Below the pieces are notes generated by a model that saw only the letters and a list, made by a program, of their open reading frames with translations, was not told the origin of the DNA and did not search any database. Positions 6,651 to 14,455 of a stretch of DNA of 16,153 nucleotides are shown here, in pieces. The stretch's first letter is position 1; every line of letters starts with the position of its first letter. The DNA is taken from positions 1-16,153 of the forward strand of contig JAUWMS010000004.1 of NCBI GenBank assembly GCA_030613045.1. The letters are read 5' to 3'. Position numbers and translations under genes: made by a program. Source of the stretch: Candidatus Latescibacterota bacterium. Lineage in GTDB: Bacteria; Latescibacterota; 4484-107.

Positions 6651-6732
6651 TTAATAATTCATAATTAACAATTAACAATTGATTCTTAGCTCCAAATTAT
6701 GAATTGTAAATTGTGAATGACTAATTGTGAAC
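6651..6732. repeat. Short-word repeat tract with inverted partner, fliQ-fliR gap
   Basis: The left arm has TAATTAACAATTAACAATTG and the right arm ATGAATTGTAAATTGTGAAT, near reverse complements. The word is a 7-base AATTGTG/AATTAAC variant. Confidence 0.75.
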
Positions 6733-6773
6733 GAACCCCTTGTCTTCCAATTTGATCTTCTTTGTCTTATCGG

Positions 6774-6810
6774 AGACTTACGAAAGCCCGCCCAAAGGGC
6801 GCTAAGTCCA
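6774..6810. repeat. REP-like palindromic repeat, best-preserved copy
   Basis: GACTTACGAAAGCCCGCCCA then AAGGGCGCTAAGTCCAT. GACTTA pairs with TAAGTC, and GCCC with GGGC. Two further copies are at 3111-3160 and 6539-6574. Confidence 0.75.
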
Positions 6811-6978
6811 TGTCAACGGTCCGGGTCTGCGAAGGCTCGATTTCGAGTGGAACCGGGGAAAAGGGTGAAAGCGAAAAAATCGGTGGGGGAATTCCACATG
6901 CTCACGTGCTCCGGTTAGGGGGGGGGCAGTGGTCAGCATTTTGGCGCGCTGTTTTGGGCGATGAATCGGGTAAGGCGA

Positions 6979-7248
6979 TCATCCCCCGACCTGTGCCAGA
7001 CTCGTGAGGATTCGGGCCGTGAAATCCATGAGCAGCCGCAGCATCCATGGGAGGAAAAGGATCATTCCTAAGGCCGCGGCCAGGATTTTGGGAATGAACA
7101 CCAAGGTCATTTCGTGAATCTGGGTGACGGCCTGGAGGATGCTCACGCCCAGACCCACCAGCAGCGCAAAGCCCAACATCGGCGCAGATACGAGGAGGAC
7201 CAATAGGATCGTCTCCCGGGCCAGGTGAATAATGGATTGTGGGGTCAT
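6979..7248 (-). CDS. fliQ: Flagellar type III export gate protein FliQ
   Basis: An 89-residue inner-membrane protein of the export gate, the exact family length, with two hydrophobic helices (about 16-42 and 52-75) forming the usual hairpin. Family motifs include VGLGVSILQAVTQIHEMTLV and FIPKILAAALGMILFLPWML. The start is ATG 7248, with a strong GGAGG ribosome site 6-7 bases upstream; a longer in-frame extension to 7332 would translate the repeat tract and is rejected. It is 135 bp from fliP and 580 bp from fliR, whereas these genes usually touch; the gaps hold only repeats. Confidence 0.97.
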   Translation of the reverse strand: MTPQSIIHLARETILLVLLVSAPMLGFALLVGLGVSILQAVTQIHEMTLVFIPKILAAALGMILFLPWMLRLLMDFTARILTSLAQVGG

Positions 7249-7284
7249 CTTTCTCCTCCCTTTCCTCCATCCCCCATTGCCTAC

Positions 7285-7357
7285 GATTGCCAAAATTGCC
7301 AAGATTGCCAAAATTTCAGAAAACACGCACAACTCCCAGGCAATTTTGGCAGTTTTT
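7285..7357. repeat. Short-word repeat tract with inverted partner, fliP-fliQ gap
   Basis: Left arm: GATTGCCAAAATTGCC then AAGATTGCCAAAATT (7285-7315), a near-tandem ATTGCCAA word. Right arm: GGCAATTTTGGCAGTTTTTG (7339-7358), its approximate complement. Confidence 0.75.
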
Positions 7358-7383
7358 GAATTGATCCACCTCTTTGTCCCTTG

Positions 7384-8145
7384 TCAATAAAAACTCAAAA
7401 CCAACGAACGCACGAGAAGGTTCCAGCCGTCCACCAGCACAAAGAGGAGAATCTTGAAGGGCAAAGAGATCATGATGGGCGGCAGCATCATCATCCCCAT
7501 AGACATCAGGACGCTCGCCACGACCATATCAATAACGAGGAAAGGCACGAACAGCAAGAACCCGATCTGGAAGGCGGCGCGCAGTTCGCTGATGATGAAG
7601 CTGGGAATGAGGATTTGGGTCGGGACCGCGTCCGGATTTTCCGGGACCGGGGTTTCGGATAGACTCACAAACAGGCTGAGGTCCTCCTCGCGGGTGTGTT
7701 GGAGCATAAATCGCCGGATCGGGGCCAGGGTGCGCTCCAGCGCTTCATCACGTGTGATCTCGTCGCTTAGAAAAGGATGGATCCCCTCCTCGTAGGCCTG
7801 TTGTCCCACGGGCATCATGATAAAAAGGGTCAGGAACAGGGCCAGGCCCACCAGCAATTGATTGGGAGGCATCTGCTGCGTTCCGATGGCATGTCTCAAG
7901 AAAGAAAGCACCACCACGATCCGCGTGAAGGAGGTGAGCATAATAAGCAGGGCCGGAGCCAGCGAGAGGATCGTAAGCAGCAGGATGATCTGCAGCGTGA
8001 CCGCGAGTTCTCCCGAATCGGAGGAATTGGTGATCCCTATATTGAGCGTGGGAAGCCCCTGCTGTGCCCAGGCATTTGCTGCCGTCGTGCCGATCAGGAA
8101 GATCGTGCAACCGAGGAGGCCCCAGCGGGTGCGGACGCGTGTCAT
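7384..8145 (-). CDS. fliP: Flagellar type III export gate protein FliP
   Basis: FliP forms the core ring of the export gate. The C-terminal half is strongly typical: FVPFLVIDMVVASVLMSMGM, LPPIMISLPFKILLFVLVDG, and earlier LTSFTRIVVVLSFLRHAIGT and PPNQLLVGLALFLTLFIM. I place the start at ATG 8145, which overlaps the fliO stop as ATGA and gives a clean signal peptide (MTRVRTRWGLLGCTIFLIGT onward, ending near ANAWA, residues 1-25), as many FliP proteins have. An ATG five codons earlier (8160) is possible, but it adds acidic residues before the signal peptide. The product is 253 residues with four or more membrane segments. Neither start has a clear ribosome site, so coupling to fliO is likely. 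Confidence 0.97.
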   Translation of the reverse strand: MTRVRTRWGLLGCTIFLIGTTAANAWAQQGLPTLNIGITNSSDSGELAVTLQIILLLTILSLAPALLIMLTSFTRIVVVLSFLRHAIGTQQMPPNQLLVGLALFLTLFIMMPVGQQAYEEGIHPFLSDEITRDEALERTLAPIRRFMLQHTREEDLSLFVSLSETPVPENPDAVPTQILIPSFIISELRAAFQIGFLLFVPFLVIDMVVASVLMSMGMMMLPPIMISLPFKILLFVLVDGWNLLVRSLVLSFY

Positions 8146-8537
8146 ATTTTTTTCATCCATTTCGAAAAGGCATTCGATGCTGCGGCCGTCTCCGTCTCAG
8201 GGGGCAGATCGGGCAGTTCGGTGAGCATAGTGATGTGGGCATCCGTTACGCCCAAGGCCATGGTCCGACCGCCTATTTGAACGATGTAGATTGCTTTTTT
8301 TGGCGCGATGAACCGGCATTCCACCACGCGGATTCGGCGCCCGCCCTTCGTGCTGCTTCTTCCACTCATTCTTTTCATCAGATAGATGGAACCCCAGATC
8401 AGCGCGGCAATCAGGGTTAGGGAGAGCGCGAGGTGCAGAAGCAGGCTCCACAGACTGCCCGCGGACCGGACCATCGGATCCACCCGATGGAGCGAATCCG
8501 CCGCCGAAACGCCGAGGATGCCCAGCATTGGTTTCAT
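8142..8537 (-). CDS. fliO: Flagellar biosynthesis protein FliO
   Basis: FliO is a small bitopic membrane protein that helps assemble the FliP ring. This 131-residue product has one strong membrane helix (about residues 30-52, LWSLLLHLALSLTLIAALIW) and a cytoplasmic domain with RIRVVECRFIAPKKAIYIVQ, IGGRTMALGVTDAHI and LTELPDLP, typical of the FliO/FliZ family. ATG 8537 has AAAGG at good spacing; ATG 8543 two codons earlier is too close to it. The family is poorly conserved, but position between fliN and fliP, length and topology fit. The stop overlaps the fliP start. Confidence 0.93.
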   Translation of the reverse strand: MKPMLGILGVSAADSLHRVDPMVRSAGSLWSLLLHLALSLTLIAALIWGSIYLMKRMSGRSSTKGGRRIRVVECRFIAPKKAIYIVQIGGRTMALGVTDAHITMLTELPDLPPETETAAASNAFSKWMKKI

Positions 8538-8548
8538 GGCCATGCCTT

Positions 8549-8650
8549 TCAGGAATCAGGGATCAGAAATCAGGGATCAGGGGTCGGGGGTCAGGGGGTG
8601 GCGTTTGTCCCTGTTCCCTGGCCCCTAACCCCCGATCCCTGCCCCCTGAC
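8549..8650. repeat. Short-word repeat tract with inverted partner, fliN-fliO gap
   Basis: The left arm (8549-8597) repeats ATCAGGGATCAGG-like words and drifts to GGGGTCGGGGGTCAGG. The right arm (8607-8650) carries CCCTGTTCCCTGGCCCC and CCCCGATCCCTGCCCCC, near its reverse complement. It fills almost the whole 114-bp gap and could fold into a long GC-rich hairpin. Confidence 0.8.
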
Positions 8651-8651
8651 G

Positions 8652-9125
8652 TTACAGGCTTTTGAGGCGCTCCGAAGGGCTTACCAGATCGGTGACGCGA
8701 ATGCCAAAATTCTCATCCACGACGACGACTTCTCCCCGGGCGATGAGCTTGTTGTTGACCAGGACGTCCACCGGTTCTCCGGCCATTTTGTTTAACTCGA
8801 TCACCGATCCGGGGCCCAACTCCAGAATTCCTTTGACTTTCATCGTGGTTCGGCCCAACTCGATAGAGACTACGAGGGTCACATCCATCAGCATTTCGAT
8901 GTTTTTCGGGGACGCTTCCTGAGCCGTCGGGCTCAACGACTGGAACTGCGCGGGTTTTACAGTGGTTCCAGGCTCCCCGGAGCGGTTGTTTCCAGCCATC
9001 TTTTCCGCGCCGCTATCGTCGGTTGATCCTTCCTTCGCCAGCGCCTCCAGCATCTGCTGTTCCACCAGGGCATCCGCATCTTCCTGGCTATCCTCCGTTG
9101 CGCTCACCGCTTGCTCGTTCGGCAT
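8652..9125 (-). CDS. fliN: Flagellar motor switch protein FliN
   Basis: FliN forms the lower C-ring with FliM and receives export complexes and the switch signal. The 157-residue product has an acidic, low-complexity N-terminal tail (1-70, many E, D, S and Q) and one SpoA domain at about 75-150 with typical VTLVVSIELGRTTMKVKGIL, LGPGSVIELNKMAGEPVDVL and VDENFGIRVTDLVSPSERLK. The ATG directly follows the fliM TAG, so translation is coupled. There is no CheC-like phosphatase domain, so this is FliN rather than the FliY of Firmicutes and some spirochaetes. Confidence 0.97.
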   Translation of the reverse strand: MPNEQAVSATEDSQEDADALVEQQMLEALAKEGSTDDSGAEKMAGNNRSGEPGTTVKPAQFQSLSPTAQEASPKNIEMLMDVTLVVSIELGRTTMKVKGILELGPGSVIELNKMAGEPVDVLVNNKLIARGEVVVVDENFGIRVTDLVSPSERLKSL

Positions 9126-10115
9126 CTATTCGCTCTCCTCCTCGATTTGCGAAAGGATTTCTATGGCCTTTCTCGTTCCCAACAATCCCGGCCGGGCGTA
9201 ATACTTGGGCCGGTCCTCCACGAACACCACCACCGGAGCGTCCTTTTTCGTATCGAGGCAAATCACGTGGCCCTCCTCGAGTTCCAACAGGTCCCTGACC
9301 GTTACCTCCGTGGTCCCCAACTGGACTTGAACGCTTGATTGAACATGCTGCAATGAGCCTTCCATCTCCTTCGGATCCACTTGTTTCTTTTTCCATGCGG
9401 ACGAAAGCCAGTGCTGCCCGCTCAACATGGTAATCACCGGTTCTAACGTCATATAGGGATAGCAGATATTAAGGAGCCCCGATGCCGTTTGGGACTTGAT
9501 CTCCAGCGTGATCGAAATGACGATCTCTCCGGCAGGGACTACTTGGATAAATTCCGGATTCGTCTCAAATCGTTTCATCTCGACGTCCACTTTATACAAC
9601 AGCTTCCAGCTTTCTTCGAGGTTTTTCAGGGTCCGGTCGGCGACATTATCTACAATGCTTCGTTCGATCCCGGTCAGAGACCGCTCCAAAGTGAAAGCGG
9701 TTCCTTCGCCTCCGAAGGCGCGATCCACGAAAGCGAAGGCGATGGAAGGGCTGTATTCGACGATGGATTCACCCTCCAACGGATCCATGGAAAAGGTGTA
9801 CGAGCAGCTCGGACTGGCGAGGGAAAGAATGAACTCCGCGTAGGTGAGTTGATCCACATCAACGAGTTCCACATCCACCACCGTACGCTGGAACCCGGAC
9901 AGGGTCGAGCTCAACAGTCTACAAAAATTCTCGTGGATATTGCGGATCGTCCGCAGCTGGTCTTTGGATACCCGGCTGGGATGAGAGAAGTCATACGTCG
10001 CCACGGAACGAGGGGACTGTTCGCGTTCCGTGGTGAGAGCGACTTGGGTTTCATCTTCGGAGGAGACCGTCGAAAGCAACGCATCAATTTCGTCCTGGGA
10101 GAGAATCTTCGCCAT
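9126..10115 (-). CDS. fliM: Flagellar motor switch protein FliM
   Basis: FliM links the rotor to chemotaxis: its N-terminus binds CheY-P, its middle domain binds FliG, and its C-terminal SpoA domain binds FliN. The 329-residue product begins with the CheY-binding segment ILSQDEIDALLSTV (4-17). The middle CheC-like domain follows at about 50-230, with FCRLLSSTLSGFQRTVVDVE, the conserved GGEGTAFTLERSLTGIERS and NPEFIQVVPAGEIVISITLE. The SpoA domain is at about 245-320 (VQVQLGTTEVTVRDLLELEE). Length is normal. AGG lies just upstream of ATG 10115, a modest ribosome site. The intact N-terminus implies a CheY-type response regulator somewhere in the genome. Confidence 0.98.
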   Translation of the reverse strand: MAKILSQDEIDALLSTVSSEDETQVALTTEREQSPRSVATYDFSHPSRVSKDQLRTIRNIHENFCRLLSSTLSGFQRTVVDVELVDVDQLTYAEFILSLASPSCSYTFSMDPLEGESIVEYSPSIAFAFVDRAFGGEGTAFTLERSLTGIERSIVDNVADRTLKNLEESWKLLYKVDVEMKRFETNPEFIQVVPAGEIVISITLEIKSQTASGLLNICYPYMTLEPVITMLSGQHWLSSAWKKKQVDPKEMEGSLQHVQSSVQVQLGTTEVTVRDLLELEEGHVICLDTKKDAPVVVFVEDRPKYYARPGLLGTRKAIEILSQIEEESE

Positions 10116-10175
10116 AGCCTGAAAGCCCTCAGAGAGAAAAGGGAAGCGATAGAGGCGCGGTGTGAAGGTTCCGTG

Positions 10176-10204
10176 TCACGTTTTACGCTTCACGTTTTAC
10201 GCAT
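10176..10204. repeat. Short-word tandem tract, fliL-fliM gap
   Basis: TCACGTTTTACGCTTCACG then TTTTACGCAT, a near-perfect 14-base tandem repeat. The same word (TCACGTTTTACGTTTCACG) recurs at 12671-12698, so this word is shared by two gaps. No inverted partner is obvious here. Confidence 0.75.
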
Positions 10205-10211
10205 CGCAAAA

Positions 10212-10718
10212 TTACTGGATCACGAAATCGATGAAATATACGTGGGCCACTTTTTCGTTTTCCGAGTCGGGCAAAATATCGTTGATCCGGGTCAGAATCT
10301 CCTCTCGGAGCAGCCGCTTGTCCTCGACCCCATCCAATTGTTCGATGGTTTTTCCAACCAAGATGTCTATCAGGGTGTCCCGAATCTGTGGCATCCTGCT
10401 TTCCAGCTCTACGAAAAGTTTTTCGTTCTCCACCTCTAAGCCCACCGTCGTATTCAGATAGCGGGTGCCGCCTGTGCCTGCCGGATTGACGATGATATCT
10501 TTGATCTCATAGATTTTTCCGATGGTCTTGAATTTTTTCTCACCCTCCTCTTCGAGGCTGGTCTGTTGGGCGGCTGCGCGCATTTGCGGAGCGATGATTT
10601 TGGTCACCAGAAAATAAGCCAGAACCACCTCCAACACGACCGCCCCGAGTATGATGGGAACAAACTTCATCGTCCCCTCTTTCCGGGTTTCTTTTTCAGC
10701 GACTTGTTCCTTTGCCAC
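10212..10718 (-). CDS. fliL: Flagellar basal body-associated protein FliL
   Basis: FliL is a bitopic inner-membrane protein that surrounds the stator and supports torque. The 168-residue product has a short charged cytoplasmic N-terminus, one membrane helix at about 18-39 (FVPIILGAVVLEVVLAYFLV), and a periplasmic domain with YEIKDIIVNPAGTGGTRYLN, TTVGLEVENEKLFVELESRM and LREEILTRINDILP, all typical of FliL. It begins with GTG at 10718, with a strong AAGGAGG site 7 bases upstream, 16 bp after motB stops. Confidence 0.96.
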   Translation of the reverse strand: MAKEQVAEKETRKEGTMKFVPIILGAVVLEVVLAYFLVTKIIAPQMRAAAQQTSLEEEGEKKFKTIGKIYEIKDIIVNPAGTGGTRYLNTTVGLEVENEKLFVELESRMPQIRDTLIDILVGKTIEQLDGVEDKRLLREEILTRINDILPDSENEKVAHVYFIDFVIQ

Positions 10719-10734
10719 GGGGACCTCCTTTTAC

Positions 10735-11514
10735 TCAGTGTGGCCGGCTCGTCTTGTCAAGTGGGTCGGATCCCTCTTGTAAGGTTTGAGGGGCTTCCTG
10801 CCCCAATGGTCTCGGGTGCGCTGGAGGATCCGCGTTCATCTCGAGGTGGATCTCCACCCGCCGGTTTTGGGCGCGATTTTTCGCATGGGTATTCGGTACA
10901 ATGGGGTGGTGTTCTCCATATCCAACCGCCGACAGATTTTTCGGAGCCATCCCTCCTTTTTCGATGATATATCGCAGGACCTTGACGGCTCGGGCGGCGG
11001 ATAGCTCCCAGTTGGAGGGAAACTGCGCAGTGTGGATCGGCAGGTCGTCCGTATGGCCCTCCACCCGGACGGGGCCTTCCCATTTGGAGATAATGTCCAC
11101 GAGTTTGCCTAAGATGGACCGAATGTCGGGCTTGACCTCCGCTTTTCCTAAGTCGAACAGGACCGGGCTGCTGATCCGGATCAACAGCCCTTTGTCTGTC
11201 CGCTCTACGTTGATGGCGTCCTCCAAATGTTCTTGCTTGATCAATTTTTTCAAACGGACTGTGGAGGTCTCCACCTGTTGTTGTGAGCGGCTTCCGATCA
11301 TCATCTTGGGAAGATTGACCACGCCTTGTTCGGATTTCATCACCCCCAACGCGCCCCTCAGAGAACCCATCGCCTGCTTGAATTTGAAGATGTCGGTGGA
11401 AGAATAGGAGAGCAGCATCACAAAAAAAGTGAGCAGGAGGGACATCATATCCCCGTAAGTCACCATCCATCCCGGGGCGCCTCCTCCTTCCTTCTTTTTC
11501 TTCTTAGCTTTCAT
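10735..11514 (-). CDS. motB: Stator protein MotB (OmpA-like, peptidoglycan-binding)
   Basis: MotB anchors the stator and carries the ion-binding aspartate. From ATG 11514 the product has 259 residues: a lysine-rich cytoplasmic start (MKAKKKKKEG), a membrane helix at about 19-40 with the conserved Asp at D22 (WMVTYGDMMSLLLTFFVMLL), a periplasmic linker, and an OmpA domain at about 110-225 (VRVEGHTDDLPI, NWELSAARAVKVLRYI, GYGEHHPIVPNTHAKNRAQN, RRVEIHLE). The start overlaps the last codons of motA by 11 bp. An upstream extension to 11583 lies wholly inside motA and would precede the usual lysine-rich start, so it is rejected. The coupling ion cannot be told from this sequence with confidence. 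Confidence 0.98.
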   Translation of the reverse strand: MKAKKKKKEGGGAPGWMVTYGDMMSLLLTFFVMLLSYSSTDIFKFKQAMGSLRGALGVMKSEQGVVNLPKMMIGSRSQQQVETSTVRLKKLIKQEHLEDAINVERTDKGLLIRISSPVLFDLGKAEVKPDIRSILGKLVDIISKWEGPVRVEGHTDDLPIHTAQFPSNWELSAARAVKVLRYIIEKGGMAPKNLSAVGYGEHHPIVPNTHAKNRAQNRRVEIHLEMNADPPAHPRPLGQEAPQTLQEGSDPLDKTSRPH

Positions 11515-12274
11515 ACTTGCTTTCTCTTTTCCTGGGCGCGATGAACATACTGAGCTTCTGTTCGACCATTCTGGGATTTTCACCGGACTGGATGGCCATG
11601 ATCCCCTCCAGGATAAGTCGCTTGATCAGCACCTCATCCTGCGACCGCGTCTTGAGCTTTCCGGCCAGCGGAATGAAGAGCAGATTGGCGATGAACGCCC
11701 CGTAGAACGTGGTCAGAAGCGCCACCGACATCGCCGGCCCGATGGAAGAGGGATCGTCCATAGTCATCAGCATCTTCACCAACCCGATCAGCGTCCCGAT
11801 CATTCCGAATGCCGGGGAAGCCGTGCCCATGGAGATGAGGATATTCTGTCCCTGCTCGTGCCGTTCTTGGAGATTCTCCAGTTCCAGTTCCATAATCTCC
11901 CGGATCGCCTCCGGCTCCGTGCCATCCACGGCCAGTCGGATGCCCGTTTTTGCGAAGTCGTCGTCCAGATCATCCACCTTCTGTTCGAGCGACAGGATGC
12001 CCTCCCTCCGGGCCACCTCCGCGAAGTCCACCATCGTTCCGATGACCATCTTCGGCTCCATTTCCTGGTGGAGAAACGTCTTCTTGACCACCGAGATGAC
12101 CCCCATCACGGAGGCGAACGGGAAGTTGATCAGTGTGGCGGCTATCGTCCCCCCCAAGACGATCATGGCCGAAGAGCTATCCAGGAAGATGAGCAAACTC
12201 CCGTCGTTCTGGAGAATGGCCAGAACGATCAGCCCGATCCCGGCGAACGCACCTGCTATCGTGGCAATATCCAT
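11504..12274 (-). CDS. motA: Stator protein MotA
   Basis: MotA is the five-copy membrane subunit of the stator that converts ion flow into torque on FliG. The 256-residue product starts at ATG 12274, with GAGG 8 bases upstream; GTG 12283 is less likely. There are four membrane helices: about 4-22, 28-50, 150-170 and 180-205. The conserved helix-3 and helix-4 motifs are TASPAFGMIGTLIGLVKMLM (with P154) and GPAMSVALLTTFYGAFIANL followed by FIPLAGKL (P202). The cytoplasmic loop (about 65-145) is rich in charge. Size and helix-3 sequence resemble MotA of spirochaetes and Firmicutes more than the longer enterobacterial form. Confidence 0.98.
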   Translation of the reverse strand: MDIATIAGAFAGIGLIVLAILQNDGSLLIFLDSSSAMIVLGGTIAATLINFPFASVMGVISVVKKTFLHQEMEPKMVIGTMVDFAEVARREGILSLEQKVDDLDDDFAKTGIRLAVDGTEPEAIREIMELELENLQERHEQGQNILISMGTASPAFGMIGTLIGLVKMLMTMDDPSSIGPAMSVALLTTFYGAFIANLLFIPLAGKLKTRSQDEVLIKRLILEGIMAIQSGENPRMVEQKLSMFIAPRKRESKYES

Positions 12275-12372
12275 ACCGCGCACCTCGTTTCGAGGAAATC
12301 AGGGATACGGGTCAAAAGAGCATTGAAACGCCGCAACTCGGCTCTGCAACCCACCCCCCGCAATCCGTAGTC

Positions 12373-12561
12373 CTAATCCGGGATCATAATGCGACGCCGA
12401 AAAGCAATCACGCGCTCGATGATCTCTTCGACCGGCTCCGAGGCGATGAGCTTCTGACCGGTCGTCAGGGTAATGATCGTATCGGGGGTGGCCTCGATAA
12501 ATTCGATCAAATCGGCATTGACGATCAATTCCGTATTGTTGAGCCGGGTAATCCGAATCAT
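12373..12561 (-). CDS. flbD: FlbD/SwrD-family small flagellar protein
   Basis: A 62-residue protein opening with MIRITRLNNTELIVNADLIE and containing TPDTIITLTTGQKLIASEPV and EEIIERVIAFRRR. This is the classic pattern of the FlbD (PF06289) family that sits between flgE and motA or fliL in spirochaetes and Firmicutes. SwrD, its B. subtilis member, raises motor torque by supporting stator function; a like role is plausible here because it precedes motA. It is unrelated to Caulobacter FlbD, the sigma-54 activator. ATG 12561 has only GGGATGGGG upstream. The gap to motA (98 bp) is the one larger gap with no repeat tract. Confidence 0.95.
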   Translation of the reverse strand: MIRITRLNNTELIVNADLIEFIEATPDTIITLTTGQKLIASEPVEEIIERVIAFRRRIMIPD

Positions 12562-12610
12562 GCCCCATCCCTTTCTTACCGAAAAGACGCGGAGAACACA
12601 GAGAAAAGAC

Positions 12611-12698
12611 AGGTTGAGGTTAAGACAAAATTAAGAACCGGTTGTCTCAACCTCGACCTCAACCTTTTTCTCACGTTTTACGTTTCACGTTCTTTACG
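12611..12698. repeat. Short-word repeat tracts, flgE-flbD gap
   Basis: An inverted pair comes first: AGGTTGAGGTTAAGACA (12611-12627) against TGTCTCAACCTCGACCTCAA (12643-12662). A tandem tract TCACGTTTTACGTTTCACG follows at 12671-12698, right beside the flgE stop, using the same word as 10176-10204. Confidence 0.75.
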
Positions 12699-12699
12699 C

Positions 12700-14400
12700 C
12701 TACCGTTTCAGATTATTCACCTCGTTGAGGAGATCGTCCGTGGTCGTGATCACCCGCGCGTTGGCCTGAAAGCCGCGCTGGGCGATGATCATGTTGGCGA
12801 ACTCCTGGGCCAGGTCCACATTGGACAGCTCTAAGGAGCCGGAGATGATCCGCCCCCGGATGTTGGTGCCCGCCACGCCTTCCACGGCCTGTCCGGAGTT
12901 GGCCGATGCCTGATATAAGTTGTCTCCCACCCTCAATAATCCGGAGGGATTGTTGAAGTCCGCCAGGGCGATCTGCGCCAGCGTTCTCGTCACCCCGTTG
13001 GTGAACAATCCGCTGATCTGCCCGGTTTCGTCTATGGATATGGTGCTCAAACTGCCCTCTCCATAGCCGTTCTGGGACTCGGCGCTTGCCGCGGAGGAGG
13101 AGGAAAATTGAATCAGGCCGTCGAATCCGTCTCGGCTTCCGGGAGAAAACTCGATGACCACGTTTTCCGCGCCGTTGCCCGGTGAGAATCCGAAGGAGGT
13201 CACTTCCGTACCATCGGCATAATCCGTGTAGTCAAAGTCCCTGAACGATCCATCCGTGTTGAAGCGCACGGTTCCGCTATCGAGCAATTCATCCGAGCCG
13301 TCGCCGTCCGTATCGCCCTGGAGAATCTGTTCGTTCCCGCTCAGGGCCGCCTCCCACGTCCACAGCGCATCCGTGGTATCGCTCTTGGTGAAGGTTATAG
13401 TGACGGTGTGCTTTTCCCCGAGGCTGTCGTACACGGCGATGGAGGTGGCGTGGGTCGCAGCCTTGCCCGTCACGGTTCGGGTGAAGTCGGGCAGGGTCAA
13501 AGCGCTTCCGTTCCCGTCCACGTCGGTGAAGGAAAGCGAAAGCGAAGACGAGCTGGTCCCGGACACGGCATCGGTCAACACGAGATTCCCCGAGGCATCC
13601 AGACTGGCCACCGCATCGCCTCCATACGCGGTATTGATCGCGGTGAGCAGATCGCTCAGGGTGGTGCCGTCGTTGCCCGCTCCGTAAGTGAACTGAGCGG
13701 ACACGATGCTTCCGCTGGGCTTGGTGCCCGATATGACGATCTGGTCTCCGTCCGTCAGCGCGGCGGTAACCTGATCCAGGTTATTGATCTCACCCGCAAC
13801 GGCGGCGATCTCTCCCTGATCCATAAACGCCGAAATGGCCGTCCAGGTCTGCTTGGCCGGAGAGGCATCCAAATTCCCCGCCAGTTCTATGAACGTGGTC
13901 GCCCGAGCCTTTTCCTTCTGGCCGAAGGGAAGCGTGACGTCGGTGATCGGCGAACCGGATGTGATCTCGCCGCTTGAATCCGCCAGCATGCCCTGCACGA
14001 TAAACCCGTTGTTAGGATTGACGAGATTGCCCACGCTGTCGAACTGGGAAACCCCCGCGCGGGAGTAGTACCGGTTCTCCCCATCGCTCAGGATAAGGAA
14101 GCCATTTCCCTCGACCGCCAGATCCGTGACCTGTCCGGTTGACTCCAGGCTTCCCTGAGTGAAGATACTATCAATGCTGCTGACGGACACTCCGAGACCG
14201 GACTGCATCGGATTGATGCCTCCCACCATGCCGTCGGGGCCTCGGGGTGCGCTGATGGTTTGCGCCAATGCTTCCTTGAACGTCACCCGACTGGATTTGA
14301 ACCCGATCGTGTTGATGTTGGCGATGTTGTTGCCGATGACGTTCATTCTGATCTGGTGATTCCGTAAGCCGGAGACGCCGGCAAATAAGGAATTCATCAT
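12700..14400 (-). CDS. flgE: Flagellar hook protein FlgE
   Basis: FlgE polymerises into the hook. The 566-residue product has the N-terminal rod-type motif (MMNSLFAGVSGLRNHQIRM, then NVIGNNIANINTIGFKSSRV at 20-39) and the C-terminal helix (LSNVDLAQEFANMIIAQRGF, 525-544; ITTTDDLLNEVNNLKR to the end), which build the inner tube. The conserved hook-domain motif ATSIAVYDSLGEKHTVTITF is at 318-337. Between about 185 and 310 there is an insert with an IN-motif look (TTLSDLLTAINTAYGGDAVA, SLDASGNLVLTDAVSGT). An acidic DTDGDGSDE stretch at 363-371 resembles a calcium-binding loop. It is longer than the 402-residue enterobacterial FlgE, because of these surface domains. Start ATG 14400 follows GGAGG at 10-base spacing. 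Confidence 0.97.
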   Translation of the reverse strand: MMNSLFAGVSGLRNHQIRMNVIGNNIANINTIGFKSSRVTFKEALAQTISAPRGPDGMVGGINPMQSGLGVSVSSIDSIFTQGSLESTGQVTDLAVEGNGFLILSDGENRYYSRAGVSQFDSVGNLVNPNNGFIVQGMLADSSGEITSGSPITDVTLPFGQKEKARATTFIELAGNLDASPAKQTWTAISAFMDQGEIAAVAGEINNLDQVTAALTDGDQIVISGTKPSGSIVSAQFTYGAGNDGTTLSDLLTAINTAYGGDAVASLDASGNLVLTDAVSGTSSSSLSLSFTDVDGNGSALTLPDFTRTVTGKAATHATSIAVYDSLGEKHTVTITFTKSDTTDALWTWEAALSGNEQILQGDTDGDGSDELLDSGTVRFNTDGSFRDFDYTDYADGTEVTSFGFSPGNGAENVVIEFSPGSRDGFDGLIQFSSSSAASAESQNGYGEGSLSTISIDETGQISGLFTNGVTRTLAQIALADFNNPSGLLRVGDNLYQASANSGQAVEGVAGTNIRGRIISGSLELSNVDLAQEFANMIIAQRGFQANARVITTTDDLLNEVNNLKR

Positions 14401-14455
14401 AGTGGAACACCCTCCTTATCCATGTTTGCTCGCTGCTTCCGTCGGTCCACAGCGG

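Larger units (their letters stand above)
6399..6978. other. 580-bp gene-free gap between fliQ and fliR, mostly repeats
   Basis: Holds two copies of a 24-bp repeat (6412-6435 and 6573-6596), a 17-bp inverted repeat pair, two REP-like palindromes and an AATTGT-type word tract (6651-6732). Stretch 6811-6978 shows nothing recognisable beyond a run of nine G (6918-6926). Confidence 0.75.

Noticed and set aside
6774..6810. Cyclic-di-GMP or other riboswitch in the REP-like palindrome
   Set aside because: Although AAAGCC-type motifs occur, the rest of a GEMM-type structure is missing, and the same sequence recurs as a dispersed repeat not tied to one gene.
8549..8650. CRISPR array
   Set aside because: Repeat units are only 6-9 bases with no spacers of even length, and the tract is inverted rather than directly repeated; no cas genes are present.
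9489..10439. Long plus-strand open frame (316 codons) opposite fliM and fliL
   Set aside because: It crosses two well-supported minus-strand genes and the gap between them; no family resemblance.
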